In this document: positions 37,101-49,764 of the stretch, in pieces
Position numbering within the stretch: position 1 is the first letter of the stretch
Layout of the letters: every line of letters begins with the position of its first letter
Position numbers and translations under genes: made by a program
Notes under the pieces: generated by a model
Databases searched by the model: none
Told to the model about the DNA's origin: nothing
The model's input: only the letters and a program-made list of their open reading frames with translations
Source of the DNA: Whalleya microplaca
Taxonomy: Eukaryota; Ascomycota; Sordariomycetes; Xylariales; Xylariaceae
Assembly (NCBI GenBank): GCA_022497155.1
Contig: MU385747.1
Location: 372,001 to 436,000, forward strand
Direction of reading: 5' to 3'
DNA: 64,000 bases

Positions 37101-40100
37101 TGCAAACCCCATCGACCATCGAGTCGGTATAGTGGAGTGAGCATTTGGCACCTTATGATCTTCTGTTCAGCATTGGACCGCTAGACAGCTCCAGCGAACT
37201 ATAATAATACACGGCTAAAGCTCTTGGCAGGGGGGCTGGAATATGGGTTATTCCAGAGTATTGGAACTGGGCTAGACTTGTCCTCGGAAATCATCCTTTA
37301 CTATTTACGGCAATTCGGGATCGGCGGAGTATCCCGTTCTGTGAGTTTCATCCGCCGTGTGGCTGATGAATCATCCACCTGTCAATGGCCCTACAGCCCT
37401 TAGATTACGATTCGTATAGATAATCTGGTTGCTATGGAACTTTTCTAGACAGTGGACACATCAGTGCATTTCATGTGTGTATCCAAAAATCGAATTTTTG
37501 TTGATGAAGTAATCCTCGATATGGAATGCCCTAAGAATTAGGTATAATACCGTCAATTATCAAGCTGGGATAGGGGAAGGTAACCGGTCAGGCGGGTTCA
37601 GAATAAATGAGAGATTATTATGACTCCAGCCGCACATAGCTTTATGATACCATAATATTTAGCTATTTTTAGCACATGTTAGTTAGATTGGGAATGCAAA
37701 AATTGACATCCTCATTCTTTGTGTAATCAAAATTTCAAGCTCAGAAGATTGTAGCTGCATAGCTGCTATTGTTTTGATGCAATTGATGCACCATGCTATG
37801 GTGTTGTAGTCGTTAGGGGTTATGGCGGTGGTGGCTCAATTGATGTCTTGCCTGCCCTGCTGGTGCAGGCGCTACGTAAGAAGTGATAGGTTATCACGAT
37901 GATCATATTGCTGCTACCTTGGCATTCGGGGCCGAAATCCAGGGTCTTGTGGACATAAAGTTGGCAGGCTGAAATATCTTCTGACCGTGCGAAATGTGAT
38001 CGTTGTTAGACTTATTATTAGTTATAACGATGACTCTACTTATTAGCTCCAGACGTGTGGACATTCGTCAAAACTCCTTGCTTGATAGCAGCGTTCAACC
38101 CTACACTTAACATCAACTGGTGGAGGCTACGCCTAGCTAGGGATTGGACCAGACCGTTGGGTGCGTAACACAGATGTTCCAAGATATCGTTGGAGGTCGT
38201 TATATGCAATACGATCATAGGTTGATCATTGGATATGGGGAGCGGCATGGCTCCCGTCACGACGGCTCCTGGCATTGCATCGGGAGTTCTCATGCACACG
38301 AGACACGGTAAGTAATGGTACATGCAGCTCGACCCAGCCTACTCGTTTGTGCCTCCGAGCCTGTCTCGCCTTGATTATTATGTGCGACTTCAGCTGTCGG
38401 CTGGTTGGTGTTGTTGTTGGAGATACCTAAATTAGGTCCTGTTTAAAGACGGAGATAGTAGGTGTGTGCACCTAACTATTTGCCAGTCTAGATCCCTTGC
38501 GGCTGGGCAATGACGTTACCTATATTATGACCTGAGACACATATATGCGTTCACAGATATTAGTATCCATATATGGATGCTTTTTTGGTATTATGAGTTG
38601 AGCTTGGGTTATTGTGCATATGTTGGCAAGTCACGAATCACGATTATTCCGTAGGGCTCTGGAGCTTTTCTCTAATATTACCTATTCCAGAGACATTGTT
38701 CGTCTGGTCGTGCCCCGTAAGCCTAATTAAATTTCAAGCATCGAAGACGCGCACTAGCGACTCTGTACTGCCCCTCATAACGCAATCTTCCACCTACTAT
38801 TCCGTATGTAAAAGATGTTCTTGCAACACGTATGTAGTGTAGTAATATTGATCCATGACCATGCAGAATTGATTGATTGAATTTATCGTATACTAACTGG
38901 AATCGGTAGGTTTGCCTATTGTTTACATATATACATACACACGTTGGCATCGAATAGGCATTACATATACGAACATGTTCTTTTAGGCTATTGTTGCGGA
39001 CCTCCCTTTAAGCTGGCGATCATACCCCCCGGATCTGCAGTTGAAATCAACGTGTGCCTCCGTGTAGCACGGAGAGACACGACCGGCACGTTTTGTCCAA
39101 GAATGTCTGCGAAAAGTGGGTTGCCATGTGCCATTAATGAGGTAAATCCTGCAGTGATCCGTACTTCGTACACCTGTGCATAGTATACGTTTACATACAT
39201 AACTCATTTCATCACGAACCTGTAGTACGAGCACCTATTGATCTATTGAACTGAGCCGTGTCCGGCCTCATACCATTTGGTACCGGCGTCTTATAAATCC
39301 CCGGCGTGCGAACCGTTTTGCACTAATCGTCTTACGCCACTAACAAACACGACACATCCATAACCGTGTTTCAAGGAGCCATTAGCTGTAAAAGAGAGAA
39401 CTCTACGGAGTACATCCGTACTATAGTAAGATATACGGAATGACTGTGAATGGTTGGGCCTGGATCTCTCCACTACCTAGCCGAGGTATCACGGATTTCA
39501 TGGTTTGAGGGAGAGGGTATACTCCTTCGGGCATAATCAGGGGCGGTAACCGTTTAATGTTCTTCATGTTGATTGATTTACATCTCACAGACACTCTTCG
39601 AAGTCAATTGATTTTCTAGAACTGAGTTGATTGACGAATGGATTGACTGCAGGCTGACTTATTAAGTGGGACTCTTGACAGAACATCCGATCATCATAAC
39701 CTTTTGCTGTATCTTGTTAGGTGGTTTTTTAGTTTATTTGACGGGCTGACGGCTCACGGCTGACGGGAAACAACCGTGTTCTAACTTCTAATATAAATGA
39801 GCCCCATGTCCTTATCGACAGAGCATGCTCTGCCCTACTAGTTTCGGTCATCTCATTGGCCGCATCACCAGGGGAAAGCCGAAGCCGCTCAGTGATCATC
39901 TTGCCGATTACTGTACTGCGTATAATACTATGTAGGTATATGCCAGTGCTAGGTATCTCAAATCTCCTTTCCTGATATTCCTGGACTAGTTGCTAGTATG
40001 GGAGAATGGGAGTATGGGCCTAGGTATGTACTATTACGCAGTCTCGCAGTTTGTACGCAGCAGACTCGCAGTAGTTCTGAGTATGCGTACTATGTAGACG

Positions 40101-41337
40101 GTGTTGTTGCAGGGGCCTCTCAGGGGTCCTGGAGGCCATGCCGGAACTTGCAAATCCCCTCTTGTAGAATTTAACTGCACAGGCTTGGCTGTCCCTTGGC
40201 TGCTTGATGTTGCAAGGGTTACATGCGCAAGGCGGCCTGGGTGGGCCCGGGGCATACCTAACGGTTCATTGTCTGCAGGGCCTACGGAGCCTGCAGGCTC
40301 TCTCCTCTCATCAGCTCCAGGGCTCATCCATCCTCCCCCTTTCCCCAGCACGGTGTGGTGGCTGTCGGCACTATTAGTACATACATTATGTATGTACATA
40401 CATACATACCCTAGGTACGGAGTAGACATACCACGATTATGTAGTACGTACACCGCGCTCGGGTCTAATTACTCTAATATTATGTATTGTTCGGGGGAAA
40501 AAAAAACATGCAAGTTCTGTTACATAGTGCCATATGCCGCTTTTGTGCTTTTTCTACTATAGTACATAGTACATCTCTCCTCTCCAATTTTAATATCAAC
40601 GAGTCTGTGTCTTCCACTCCGTCGATGGTAACCTTTTTTTTTTCCCCTTTTGTCCCCGTCCTCTCCCATTCCCATTCCCACTCCCACTCCCACTCTCACA
40701 CGGCGGCGTATGAGGCTCGAGTTCAGCCATGCATCATTGATCCCAGCCCCTAAATTTAGGAGTCGGACCCCAAAAGTCAAGCAAGAGCCCGGCTGCCCGG
40801 TTGGATAGCCCATCTCTCGTGCGCCTCATCCTCATCATCAAACCTTGATTGACCTGTGTCGATCTCCCACCGAAGACGACGTGAGACATCCGCCTTTAGC
40901 GAGGCATATCATGCTGGCTACGACGGGTTATTCTATGCAAACGATACGAAGAGGAGGCCTTGTTACTTTCAGGTTGCTGACGGTTGTTCTCTCTGAGCCT
41001 TGATCTACCCCCACCATTGCCGTCTTGCGGGTAATTCAACGATTGATTTGCGCATCAGAACTGTCGTTTCCTCTCGAGCACGCACTACCTACCACGGTAG
41101 CATATCGTTCTGTGCAAGTAACGCGGCGCCATTGCGTATACTTTATACCGTCGTTAGGAGGTATCGTGGAAGAGACAGGGCAAGAGGGGTTTCTTGTTCT
41201 CGCCTCTCAACTTCTCACCCTCAACACTTTACAGGGCGAAGCTCGTGGTCAATTGCTAGCTCTACATGCGAATGACGAGCCCGTTTCACGAACGACTAAG
41301 ATACCGTGAACGACCAATTGGTTCAGTACTTGACTGA
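34178..41337. other. Gene-poor tract, 7.2 kb
   Basis: No gene can be supported across this stretch on either strand. Composition is normal, unlike the AT-rich island, so it is not RIP-decayed over its length. Low-complexity spots are a CACCGCACCACA run at 35065-35118, GTGTGTGTGTATGTGTG near 35289-35310, GAGAGAGAGAGA at 35720-35732, ACATACATACATAC at 40376-40412 and a CCCATT/CCCACT hexamer array at 40664-40698. One 109-codon ORF at 36511-36840 has no recognisable domain and is not called. Confidence 0.55.
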
Positions 41338-44250
41338 ATGAAAATGGGACACAAATCCAAGTTTACGTTTCCCTTACCGGGACGCTCGGCCAGACGCCAT
41401 GTACCGACTGTGACCGTCGCAACACCGGTCTCGAAGGCGGAGAAGATCCTAGGGACTGGGGATATGAACCTTGACACGCCTGGTTCAATGCGGGATCACA
41501 CTCGGGCATGGGAGACAGGCTCGACTGGCGGCATCAGCATATCAGTATCTGAGAGCACCGCCAGCCAGTCTACGAATGACACGGGTTTGGGAATCTGGGA
41601 TGGGGACGACAATAGGACTGCTGGGACGAGCTATGGTAGAGGGTTGTGGGAGCAGGAATCAGAGATAATTCCTCGACAGCTGCATAGTGCGCATGGCACT
41701 CCCGGGAAGAAATTGACAACAAAGAGATCAGCGGTGACTATTGGTGCTGATTATCGGGACTCCATGATGACGGATGATTCTCTGGCTGCCCGTCGCCGTT
41801 CCGGCTCAACCGTTTCGACGTTCTACGAACCCGCGAAGGTGCCTCTTGCGGTATCCCAGCAGACTTCCAGTTCTGCGATGGCAAAAGGCCTACCGACGAA
41901 GGCTAGCGCATTGTTGGATATGGACGGGCTTCTGGCCAGTGGACATAAGAAGAAGAAGCCGTCGAAGCTAGATTTTTCAATGCTAAGACCTAGGTCTCGC
42001 AAAGATCAGTCTTCGAATACCCCAGGTGTAGGGCCGGTATTGGGAAATAACTATGTGATGAGGTCACCATCCCTCATATCACAGTCACCGGCGCCACCAT
42101 CACCGTCCAGCCCCGACGGGGGCCAGAGGACTGCTCGGAGGGTTATGAAGACCGAGCCACAGGCAACTCACAAGACGCCAATAGGACAAAGCCGGCCCAG
42201 GGGCACAAACAATGTAGGCGGGCTACACCAGTTATATGACCATTACGAACAGATGTCCTTTCGACAAGCCGGACCAATGGATGGGAAGAAAGAGAGTCAT
42301 TCGGGCTACAAACCTCCATTGCCTAGTGCATATAAACCCACCTCTCCTCCAAATATTCCCCTACCGACCCCTACAGTCAAAGAACCTAATGCTAAGTGGA
42401 GACATGCACGGCAAGGCTCTCAGAATAGCCAGGCGACCGCGTTTAGAGCTGAGACGCCGAGTACATTGAACACGCGTCCGGCTTCAAGTAAAGAGTACCC
42501 AGCAAGTGTATCCAGCCGACACACGCGGACCTCAAGGGCGTCTCCGTCGACTAAGAGTACATTGGAAATTGATAGACAGCAGAGCAGTGTCTTGTCACTT
42601 TCAGACTCCGACTCCGACTCCGACGGCGGGCTGATGGATTCTCTGCCTCCCTCATCGATACCGTCCCGGGACCCGAGCTTTCGGGACGATCTTAGTGTAT
42701 GCTCGGATCCTCGTCAACCCGCTTCTAGTCGGTCATCAATTGCCAACTCACATGGGTCAAATTACGCAAAGGGAGCCCCGTTCGCGCATCTCAACGACTA
42801 TCTAGCTATTCCCGAGGCCTCGCCCAAGTCACAGAGTAGCCGTTCGCCATCAAACAGCACTCTGCGCTCTTCGAACTCGACTTCAACGACTGTTACTCCT
42901 AACTCTACGTTCTTGTCTTCTTATCAGGACTCCCGGTCCTCCGTTCTGACCACGGGGACCTTCGATTCGATGATACCCCCTACCACCAAGCAGCCGAGTT
43001 ACGGTGTGCAAGAAGCGAAGGCGGTCACGTTTATGCCATTGGCCTCTACAGTCGAGGCTGCATCATCCGTCTCAGTTGCCTCGAAATCTAACAGCCTGGA
43101 TGACATGCCCTCACAAAGGATACCGAGTCGTATATCACGCCATTCCCATACTTCAGATCAGCCAACGCCGCCTTTGTCGCCCAGTAGTGTAGAGTTCTAT
43201 ATGAGGACGCCGGAACAGGCGCGGAGAGATTCGACAATTAGCAATGCTAGTGAATCACACAATGCACGAATGATGGCCGTGACAAGGCAGGAAGAGATGC
43301 TACTGGCTGCCCTACGTAAGAAGAGGGCAGTGATGCGGGAAAACATAATTGCTGAGATGGAAGAAGAGGGCAGAAGCAGCCGGGGAAGTCACTCAAGTGG
43401 CGGTAGTAAGGGTAGCATTGACAAAGCCGAGAGAGTGGCGGCAATGGGAGTGGGAGACGCTGGGAGGCTCGATGCGAGGGAGGCTCGTGCCAGCGCCAAA
43501 TCGAAAAACTACCCAAGAAGGACTTCTTCCTTGATGGGCAGGAGTCGGGGAACCGACTCTAGATCAGGTCGATCTCATGATCATCTCAACGTTGATACGC
43601 CGCCATCAACTAGCCATAGTGAACCGACCGAAAGAATCTCCAACATGCCGAGAGCGTCCATCAGCTCTGGGTCTCAGCCAAGTGGAAACTCCCGTCACGA
43701 GCGCGTATTGCTCTACCTAGACCGACCTGTCGATGCTATGGAGCCAATAGACACGGCAGAACCGAGCCCGGACCTAAGCGAATTCCTGGACGGCGAACTA
43801 GAGTTCCCGTTCCCCGACCGTCTAGGCACGGGCACGCCCTCGTGCAATTCTAGACCTGGCAGTACCTACGGAAATACGCAAGGGTTTGCGTTCAATAACA
43901 AACGAGCAAGCGAGAGATCGAGGTTCGGTTCACACTCAGCTAGCCCCCAGACTCGTCCTTTGAGGGGCAAACTCCAGGACGTACCGGAAGTGGAACTCGA
44001 ACCGGATGAGGATATAGATGCCGACGACATCGACTTCGATGACTTCGACGACGTCGAGACCCGAAGAAAGGCGGCTCCTCAACCGGTGGAAGAGCAAGGG
44101 ATCGCTAGACCGGATAGCCCCATCTCTCCTGCTATTGGTTTTCTCTCGCCCCCGAAGCCCGGCCACATTAAGGGCAAGAACAGCGCCGTGAGACTGAGCG
44201 CTGTTGGACGGGTTAGTTCACCGATACCCTGGTGGGGCGACGATGATTGA
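41338..44250 (+). CDS. Large disordered fungal protein, 970 aa
   Basis: A single long exon with no recognised enzymatic domain. It is Ser/Pro/Thr/Arg-rich throughout, as in fungal scaffold or polarity-type proteins. It begins MKMGHKSKFTFPLPGRSARR; a second ATG lies two codons in. An SDSDSDSDGG run occurs near residue 422. The best-ordered piece is a helix near residues 640-680 (MAVTRQEEMLLAALRKKRAV, then MRENIIAEMEEE), probably a short coiled coil. An acidic segment (DEDIDADDIDFDDFDDVE) lies near residue 890. The C-terminus reads RVSSPIPWWGDDD. Its length, uniform codon use and absence of in-frame stops support a real gene. Function is not assigned. Confidence 0.85.
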   Translation: MKMGHKSKFTFPLPGRSARRHVPTVTVATPVSKAEKILGTGDMNLDTPGSMRDHTRAWETGSTGGISISVSESTASQSTNDTGLGIWDGDDNRTAGTSYGRGLWEQESEIIPRQLHSAHGTPGKKLTTKRSAVTIGADYRDSMMTDDSLAARRRSGSTVSTFYEPAKVPLAVSQQTSSSAMAKGLPTKASALLDMDGLLASGHKKKKPSKLDFSMLRPRSRKDQSSNTPGVGPVLGNNYVMRSPSLISQSPAPPSPSSPDGGQRTARRVMKTEPQATHKTPIGQSRPRGTNNVGGLHQLYDHYEQMSFRQAGPMDGKKESHSGYKPPLPSAYKPTSPPNIPLPTPTVKEPNAKWRHARQGSQNSQATAFRAETPSTLNTRPASSKEYPASVSSRHTRTSRASPSTKSTLEIDRQQSSVLSLSDSDSDSDGGLMDSLPPSSIPSRDPSFRDDLSVCSDPRQPASSRSSIANSHGSNYAKGAPFAHLNDYLAIPEASPKSQSSRSPSNSTLRSSNSTSTTVTPNSTFLSSYQDSRSSVLTTGTFDSMIPPTTKQPSYGVQEAKAVTFMPLASTVEAASSVSVASKSNSLDDMPSQRIPSRISRHSHTSDQPTPPLSPSSVEFYMRTPEQARRDSTISNASESHNARMMAVTRQEEMLLAALRKKRAVMRENIIAEMEEEGRSSRGSHSSGGSKGSIDKAERVAAMGVGDAGRLDAREARASAKSKNYPRRTSSLMGRSRGTDSRSGRSHDHLNVDTPPSTSHSEPTERISNMPRASISSGSQPSGNSRHERVLLYLDRPVDAMEPIDTAEPSPDLSEFLDGELEFPFPDRLGTGTPSCNSRPGSTYGNTQGFAFNNKRASERSRFGSHSASPQTRPLRGKLQDVPEVELEPDEDIDADDIDFDDFDDVETRRKAAPQPVEEQGIARPDSPISPAIGFLSPPKPGHIKGKNSAVRLSAVGRVSSPIPWWGDDD

Positions 44251-47084
44251 GCGAACGTATTTGGACAACTATTTTTCGACACGACCTACTACTACCCGCA
44301 GTCATTTTAACACCGGAGGACCCGACTCCTCACATATCGACATTAATTCCCTATGTTTTATCTGCACGCGTCCGGCATTGGCGTGTCATTCGGTTTTTCT
44401 TTCGGCTTCATCATGATGACATCTTTCTCTGTAACCGTGTACTTTGTCCCCCATCGGACGGGGGGGGGGGGGGGGCGCTGAAGGGATATCTAAACTGACG
44501 GGCATCACTGCTTAACGACCACTACATTTTCCCCGCTGTAGTACTGTGTATACTTGGATCTGGGATGCGGGATGAAATGACTTTACTTTATTGCCTCTGG
44601 GGGCCGATATCAATACCGATCGAACCGGTGTTGGAAACGGGACTACCTAGAGCTTGGGAGAGGAGCTTACATGAGTGCGCACATATCTATTGCCAGCTAC
44701 GGTTCAAATCTCGCAATAGTGCATATACCAGAAGGGGAAGGGGGGAAGCTACCTGAGCTAGACGATGTATTTCTTGGACATAAAAGCATGGGGGGACGTT
44801 CGTCTACTTGCTTACCTCTGAGGCGTTGGCTTGGCTTGGCTGATTGCTGGCTTGCATATTAGCTTCCTGTTGCGCATAGCGTGCGGTAGATGGGCATTGT
44901 GCTACATAAAATAAATATACGAAGCATCTGAACATATCTATACTATTTGGGTTCTATATACGTGAAATCGGACTGCTGGTGTTCTTGTGCTGTATGTTGA
45001 ACATTTGGGAGGTGGATCGAGCATGTCAGATGCATTCTAGTAGAATAGACTCCGTTGAATCGTTCTGTACAATGCTCAAGGTCTAAGGAGAGTTGACTTC
45101 TGTCTATTCCGCTGTCATGATCCACCTACGCATAGAGCTGAGTTGGTCAATGTCACTAATTTAGTTGCATTTGATCGATTTTATGCATCTTTTCTAGATA
45201 ACCTGTTTGTCCCGTTGGGGACACCACGTTGGAGATGTCGATTGGGCACTTATACCGTCATGGGATCCAGCATGTGGGAATCGGAACTAACTTGCTAGCT
45301 CACGGATGCGGATCCGATCCGAGCTTAGAGGCATCGTCGAATCTTGCGCGATGGACGGGGGCATGGCCGGCTAGATGCGCCCCCTTTCAAGCTACCCAAG
45401 TACTGGGTGCGCATGAATCTGACTACGTCGAGCCGGAAGGCATCTAGATAGAGCTCTTGTGACTAGATACGCCATGTGGTCTAGGCTAGTACATAGCTAC
45501 ATCGGCGCTAAGACTAAGAGGCTAAACGTCAATTAGACGAACCCCCCTAGCGGGAGGCTGGCTAGGTTAAGCGAGACTCGGAATTGCTGTCTGTGTGTTC
45601 CATGTCATACAGGTGACTGTCATCAGATGTCTAACTAGGGCAATGAAGGGCTGGATTAATACCCGTGCGAATTACTCCGTAGTGTGGTGGCAGGTAGTAC
45701 AGAGAAGGGTTTACCACTACGTAGTAATGGGTTGAAACATTTCCTGTTCGAAGTAACAGCAGAATAACACCGGCAAATAATCTCATGTCGGACTACTCCC
45801 CACATTAACCCGATCGGTTCTGAAGATCACGGAATCTGGAGTATCAGGGCATCCTATCTGGGGGATATGATTGAACAGATAATTCGCGAGGACCCGGATT
45901 GCTACAGGGTATTTAACAGGAAAACGGCGCCCAAGCGTCTGTTCCTTACGTTATAGTATTATTTCCAATCTAAGTCGTAAGTTATTGCGGGCGTGTTAAG
46001 AGAGGTCAAGCCGTTGAATCCTCCTTATTACCTACCTCTCGCGCAGGTCGCGTCATTATCACCATGATTGTCTCGTCAGGTAGTATAGAGAACTCGGATG
46101 ATACTCAACATAGGCGACAAAGCCAGCTTCTGCGAAACTCGAGTTGTGCAACAAGAGCAAGGCTGGCTGGGGTCAGGCAACCTGGATGAGGCAAAATAAT
46201 TTATTAATAAATAATCTAAATATGTATGTACGTTCCTGACGTTGTAGGTAGCGATGCATTGCCAAGACCTCGATCCAATTTGACTGGGTTACATCACCTG
46301 CAGATTTCGACTTCAGGCACGGGCCAGGCACCAGAAAGCTTGAGCTCTGGGGGCCATCGTCACCAATCAGGAAAGATGTGAGCGCCATTGATATCATCAG
46401 CCCAGTCATCAAAATCCTTGAAGGTGGTACAGCACATCATTATGTTTGACGACACTTTACAGAAAAATGAAAATTTTAATTTCTTCAACTTTAATGTTGC
46501 TTTGAATAATTCGATCTTTATCCATGACTTTTCATCAGTTGGTATTTATTGAATAAACTCACAGGAGCAATAAGAAGGAACTTGTTTCGCCATCTACGGA
46601 TAGATCTAGATTCCCACCTTATTACATACGCAACCCTTGATGGTGTAAGATTCAGGGGTTCAAGAGCTTAACACGGTTGGTTCTTTTTTGGGGGGTCAAG
46701 TCGGTGAATCGAGCGCGTCCACTCAAACCGGTATTAGGAAAAAAAGACTTACTTCCCATCTTGACGACGCGACGCATCTCCTTCTTTTCACCTGCAGACT
46801 TGCTGCTTCTCATTCGTGATTTTAATTTTGCGCTACCAACCAACTAGTGCAATTTGACCAACGACGTCAACGACTAGAACAAAGCACCGACTTTCCCCAG
46901 GTGTCATCGGGCACGAACTGACAGGAACAATCACATATTCCACCGAAAACCTTAAGCGCTCAGGGGACATTGGGAAGAAAAGAAAACCAACAAGCTGCAC
47001 TCTTTTTGCCCTTCCTTTTTACGACTTTCTTTTTTGTTTTTGATACCCGGCCAAGCTGTGGCCACAAATTTACAACTTTTCGTC
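44251..47084. other. Intergenic, with a 16-bp poly-G run
   Basis: No gene is supported between these two plus-strand genes. A run of 16 G occupies 44460-44475, in the 3' flank of the 970-aa protein gene. The remaining ORFs (60-80 codons) are without domains. A pyrimidine-rich leader precedes the nucleotide-sugar transporter. Confidence 0.55.
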
Positions 47085-48742
47085 ATGGCTCTCCTTGATG
47101 CCACCCCACAGCCCGTGGGCGTGGCAGGGCCAACGCTTTTCGGGATGCCTATGAAGCAGGTGTCTCTCATTACGGTATGTGCGCGCCACGCGACCGTGGG
47201 GGGTGTTGGACCTGGGGATGCTCGGCGACAACGACGAGTGTCTCCCGTTGATGGCGCAGTATCGCTAACGCCTGGCGCCTCTAGTTGACCTTCCAGAACT
47301 CGGCTCTGATCCTTCTCATGCACTACTCGCGAATGATGCCCCCGAGCGGCGACCACCGATACTTCACATCGACCGCCGTGTTCCTGACGGAGGTGATTAA
47401 GCTCGCTATTTCTCTGACCTTCGCCATATACGAGGTTTCGCGAAGTCTGGCGCCCTCGACGCCTGCGACCGTCCTGTTCGAGCAGATTTACAATTCCGTC
47501 TTTTCCGGCGATGGGTGGAAATTGGCTATCCCGGCTACACTCTACACCCTACAGAACACGCTGCAATATGTCGCAGTAGGGAATCTGGACCCGGTGCATT
47601 TCCAGATCCTCTACCAGCTTAAGGTAGGACTCAATTAATGACGAGGGATGGATAGTAGCATACAGAGCAGCTAATGTGCGACATAGATTCTTACGACAGC
47701 CGTCTTCACCGTGACGATGCTCGGTCGATCGCTGTCTGCGAAGCGCTGGCTTTCCCTCATTATACTGACCGTGGGCGTCTCGATTGTCTCGATCCCCTCT
47801 TCCGATTCGAAAACGAGCTCTTTTATGGTGCACGATATGGCGGACCACTTCTTCCCGCGCTCAGTGCATGAGCTGGGACAGATGGCCAATGGCATGGGCG
47901 ATGTTGCGAGAGAACTTACGAAGCGCGGCTTGGATACCCTGGCTGATGTTGGTGATGTCATCGTCAAGCGCTCAGCGACATACGAGGGCATTGAGGAGGA
48001 TCAAAATATTGCGCCCGTTATGAACTATTCGATCGGGCTATCAGCCGTATTGGTGACCGCCGCCATTTCCGGCCTGACGGGCGTCTACTTCGAGAAGGTC
48101 CTCAAGGACTCGGAAACCTCGGTGTCGGTCTGGATTCGCAACATCCAGCTGTCGTTCTACTCGCTCTTCCCCGCGCTGATCGTCGGCATCATGTTCAAGG
48201 ACGGCCAGGACATCGCGAAACACGGGTTCTTCGACGGCTACAACTGGGTCGTCTGGGAGTTGATTATCCTGCAAGCCTTCGGCGGCGTGCTTGCCTCGCT
48301 GTGCATCAACTACGCCGACAATATTGCCAAGAACTTTGCGACTAGCATCAGCATTGTCATCAGCTTCCTGTTCAGCGTCTGGTTCTTCCGGTTCAAGGTG
48401 ACATTGACGGTAAGTGACAAGATAAACCTCTGCCTTGTTCTTCAGAGCACTAATTAATGATGTCCTCAGTTTCTCCTCGGCACAGCTCTGGTCCTGATAT
48501 CGACATTCCTCTACACGGGCCCCGATCGAAAGCGCGGCAGGCCGCCACCGATCAACATTGTCAGCTACGAGAAGACGACAATCGACCCGTTGAACACACC
48601 GCGGTACACGGATGATAAGCTCAGTGTGCCCAATCCGCTAGAGAACGTAAGAGCGATGGGTCTTTCGACGTCCCGTCCCGCGTCCCCGCTGCGGCACCAC
48701 GTCCGTACGCCCTCGGCGCGGGACAAGAATCGGGATGAATAA
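47085..48742 (+). CDS. gms1: UDP-galactose-type nucleotide-sugar transporter (SLC35A family)
   Basis: A Golgi antiporter that brings a UDP-sugar (UDP-galactose by similarity to Gms1) into the lumen for glycosylation. Four exons, all phase 0: 47085-47174, 47285-47623, 47687-48409 and 48470-48742. Introns are 110, 63 and 60 nt. The product is 474 aa. Conserved blocks are FQNSALILLMHYSRM, TSTAVFLTEVIKL, AIPATLYTLQNTLQYVAVGN and LDPVHFQILYQLK|ILTTAVFTVTML across the second splice. Further on are SGLTGVYFEKVLKDS, SVWIRNIQLSFYS and YADNIAKNFATSISIV. A hydrophilic insert of about 70 residues (VHDMADHFF to EEDQNIAP) separates two helices. The C-terminal tail is polar and cytosolic. The start is ATG 47085 (CGTCATGGC context). 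Whether UDP-GlcNAc is also carried cannot be told from sequence. Confidence 0.93.
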
Positions 48743-49764
48743 AGTGGTAAGGGCCATCATGACCTACTTATCTACTTATGAGGAAAGTGCAAACCGGAGA
48801 GAGTCACGACGGGCGTCTTTAGCGCCTGGGTTCGATAGGGAACTTGATTCAGACTAAGTGCCGAGTCCGGGGTTGGAGGGTTTTGTATAAGCATACGTGA
48901 GGTGAGGTTGTGATACGGAGTCATACAGGATACTGAGCGATCATGGCCAAAAAAAATCAAAGGCAAGGTCCATTGAGGGGTACGTGGTTAGTATGTCATT
49001 TCGAGAATGACAGGCAGGCTATGATGCGGCTGAAACTGCTGCATGGCTTGGATCACACACTTACTGGTGTCCATGGAATGGACGGAACAGAACAGCATTA
49101 TGGGCTCCTGGAAAAGAGATTACGTTCAATATGAATAGACGAATTGTTTCCCCTAATCAAGAATCACTGGTGTTTGATCTTTCTCAACCAGAGGATACCA
49201 TGATACCAGTCTGGAAGTATCGCCTTCGGCTTTCGTTCCTTGTTGACTAGGGGATGAGCGGTGGTGATCGGGGCGAGTCAGCATAGTTGAGGATTCTACG
49301 ACTTGGATTGTGATGTTGTTACACATTGCAGCTATTGGTACCTAATGGTCAGGTACATGTAGGAGCCCCATTTTACCCCTTTTCTTTAGAGGGATCACGT
49401 GGCATATTGCCCATTCAGTCATGATGGGATGGAAGGGACAATGAGCAGCGCAGTTACGATCGCAGCTTCCGAATGCCATCAACCCCCTACTTCTAGGCAG
49501 CTACATGTATTCTGACCTCATCGGATTCCACCAAATTCCTTCTATGTAGCGTGGATCTCTGCTGTATCTTCCTCCCCGCTTCAACGCCCGACCCCGTTCT
49601 TCTCCATTCCCCCTACATACATTCTCAACGATGCCCGTCATGTTAATATCAGGGTAGTCGAAGATCAATCATCCTGTATCCTTATTGAAGACCCTCGAAG
49701 TTCTGATTTCATTACCTGTTGTTGACTACACTGCAATATAAGAACTATTATTTCCATCTTCAAC
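48743..49764. other. Intergenic upstream of HFM1
   Basis: No gene is supported. The 3' end of the transporter gene and the promoter of the HFM1 gene lie here. I see no repeat of note. Confidence 0.55.
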
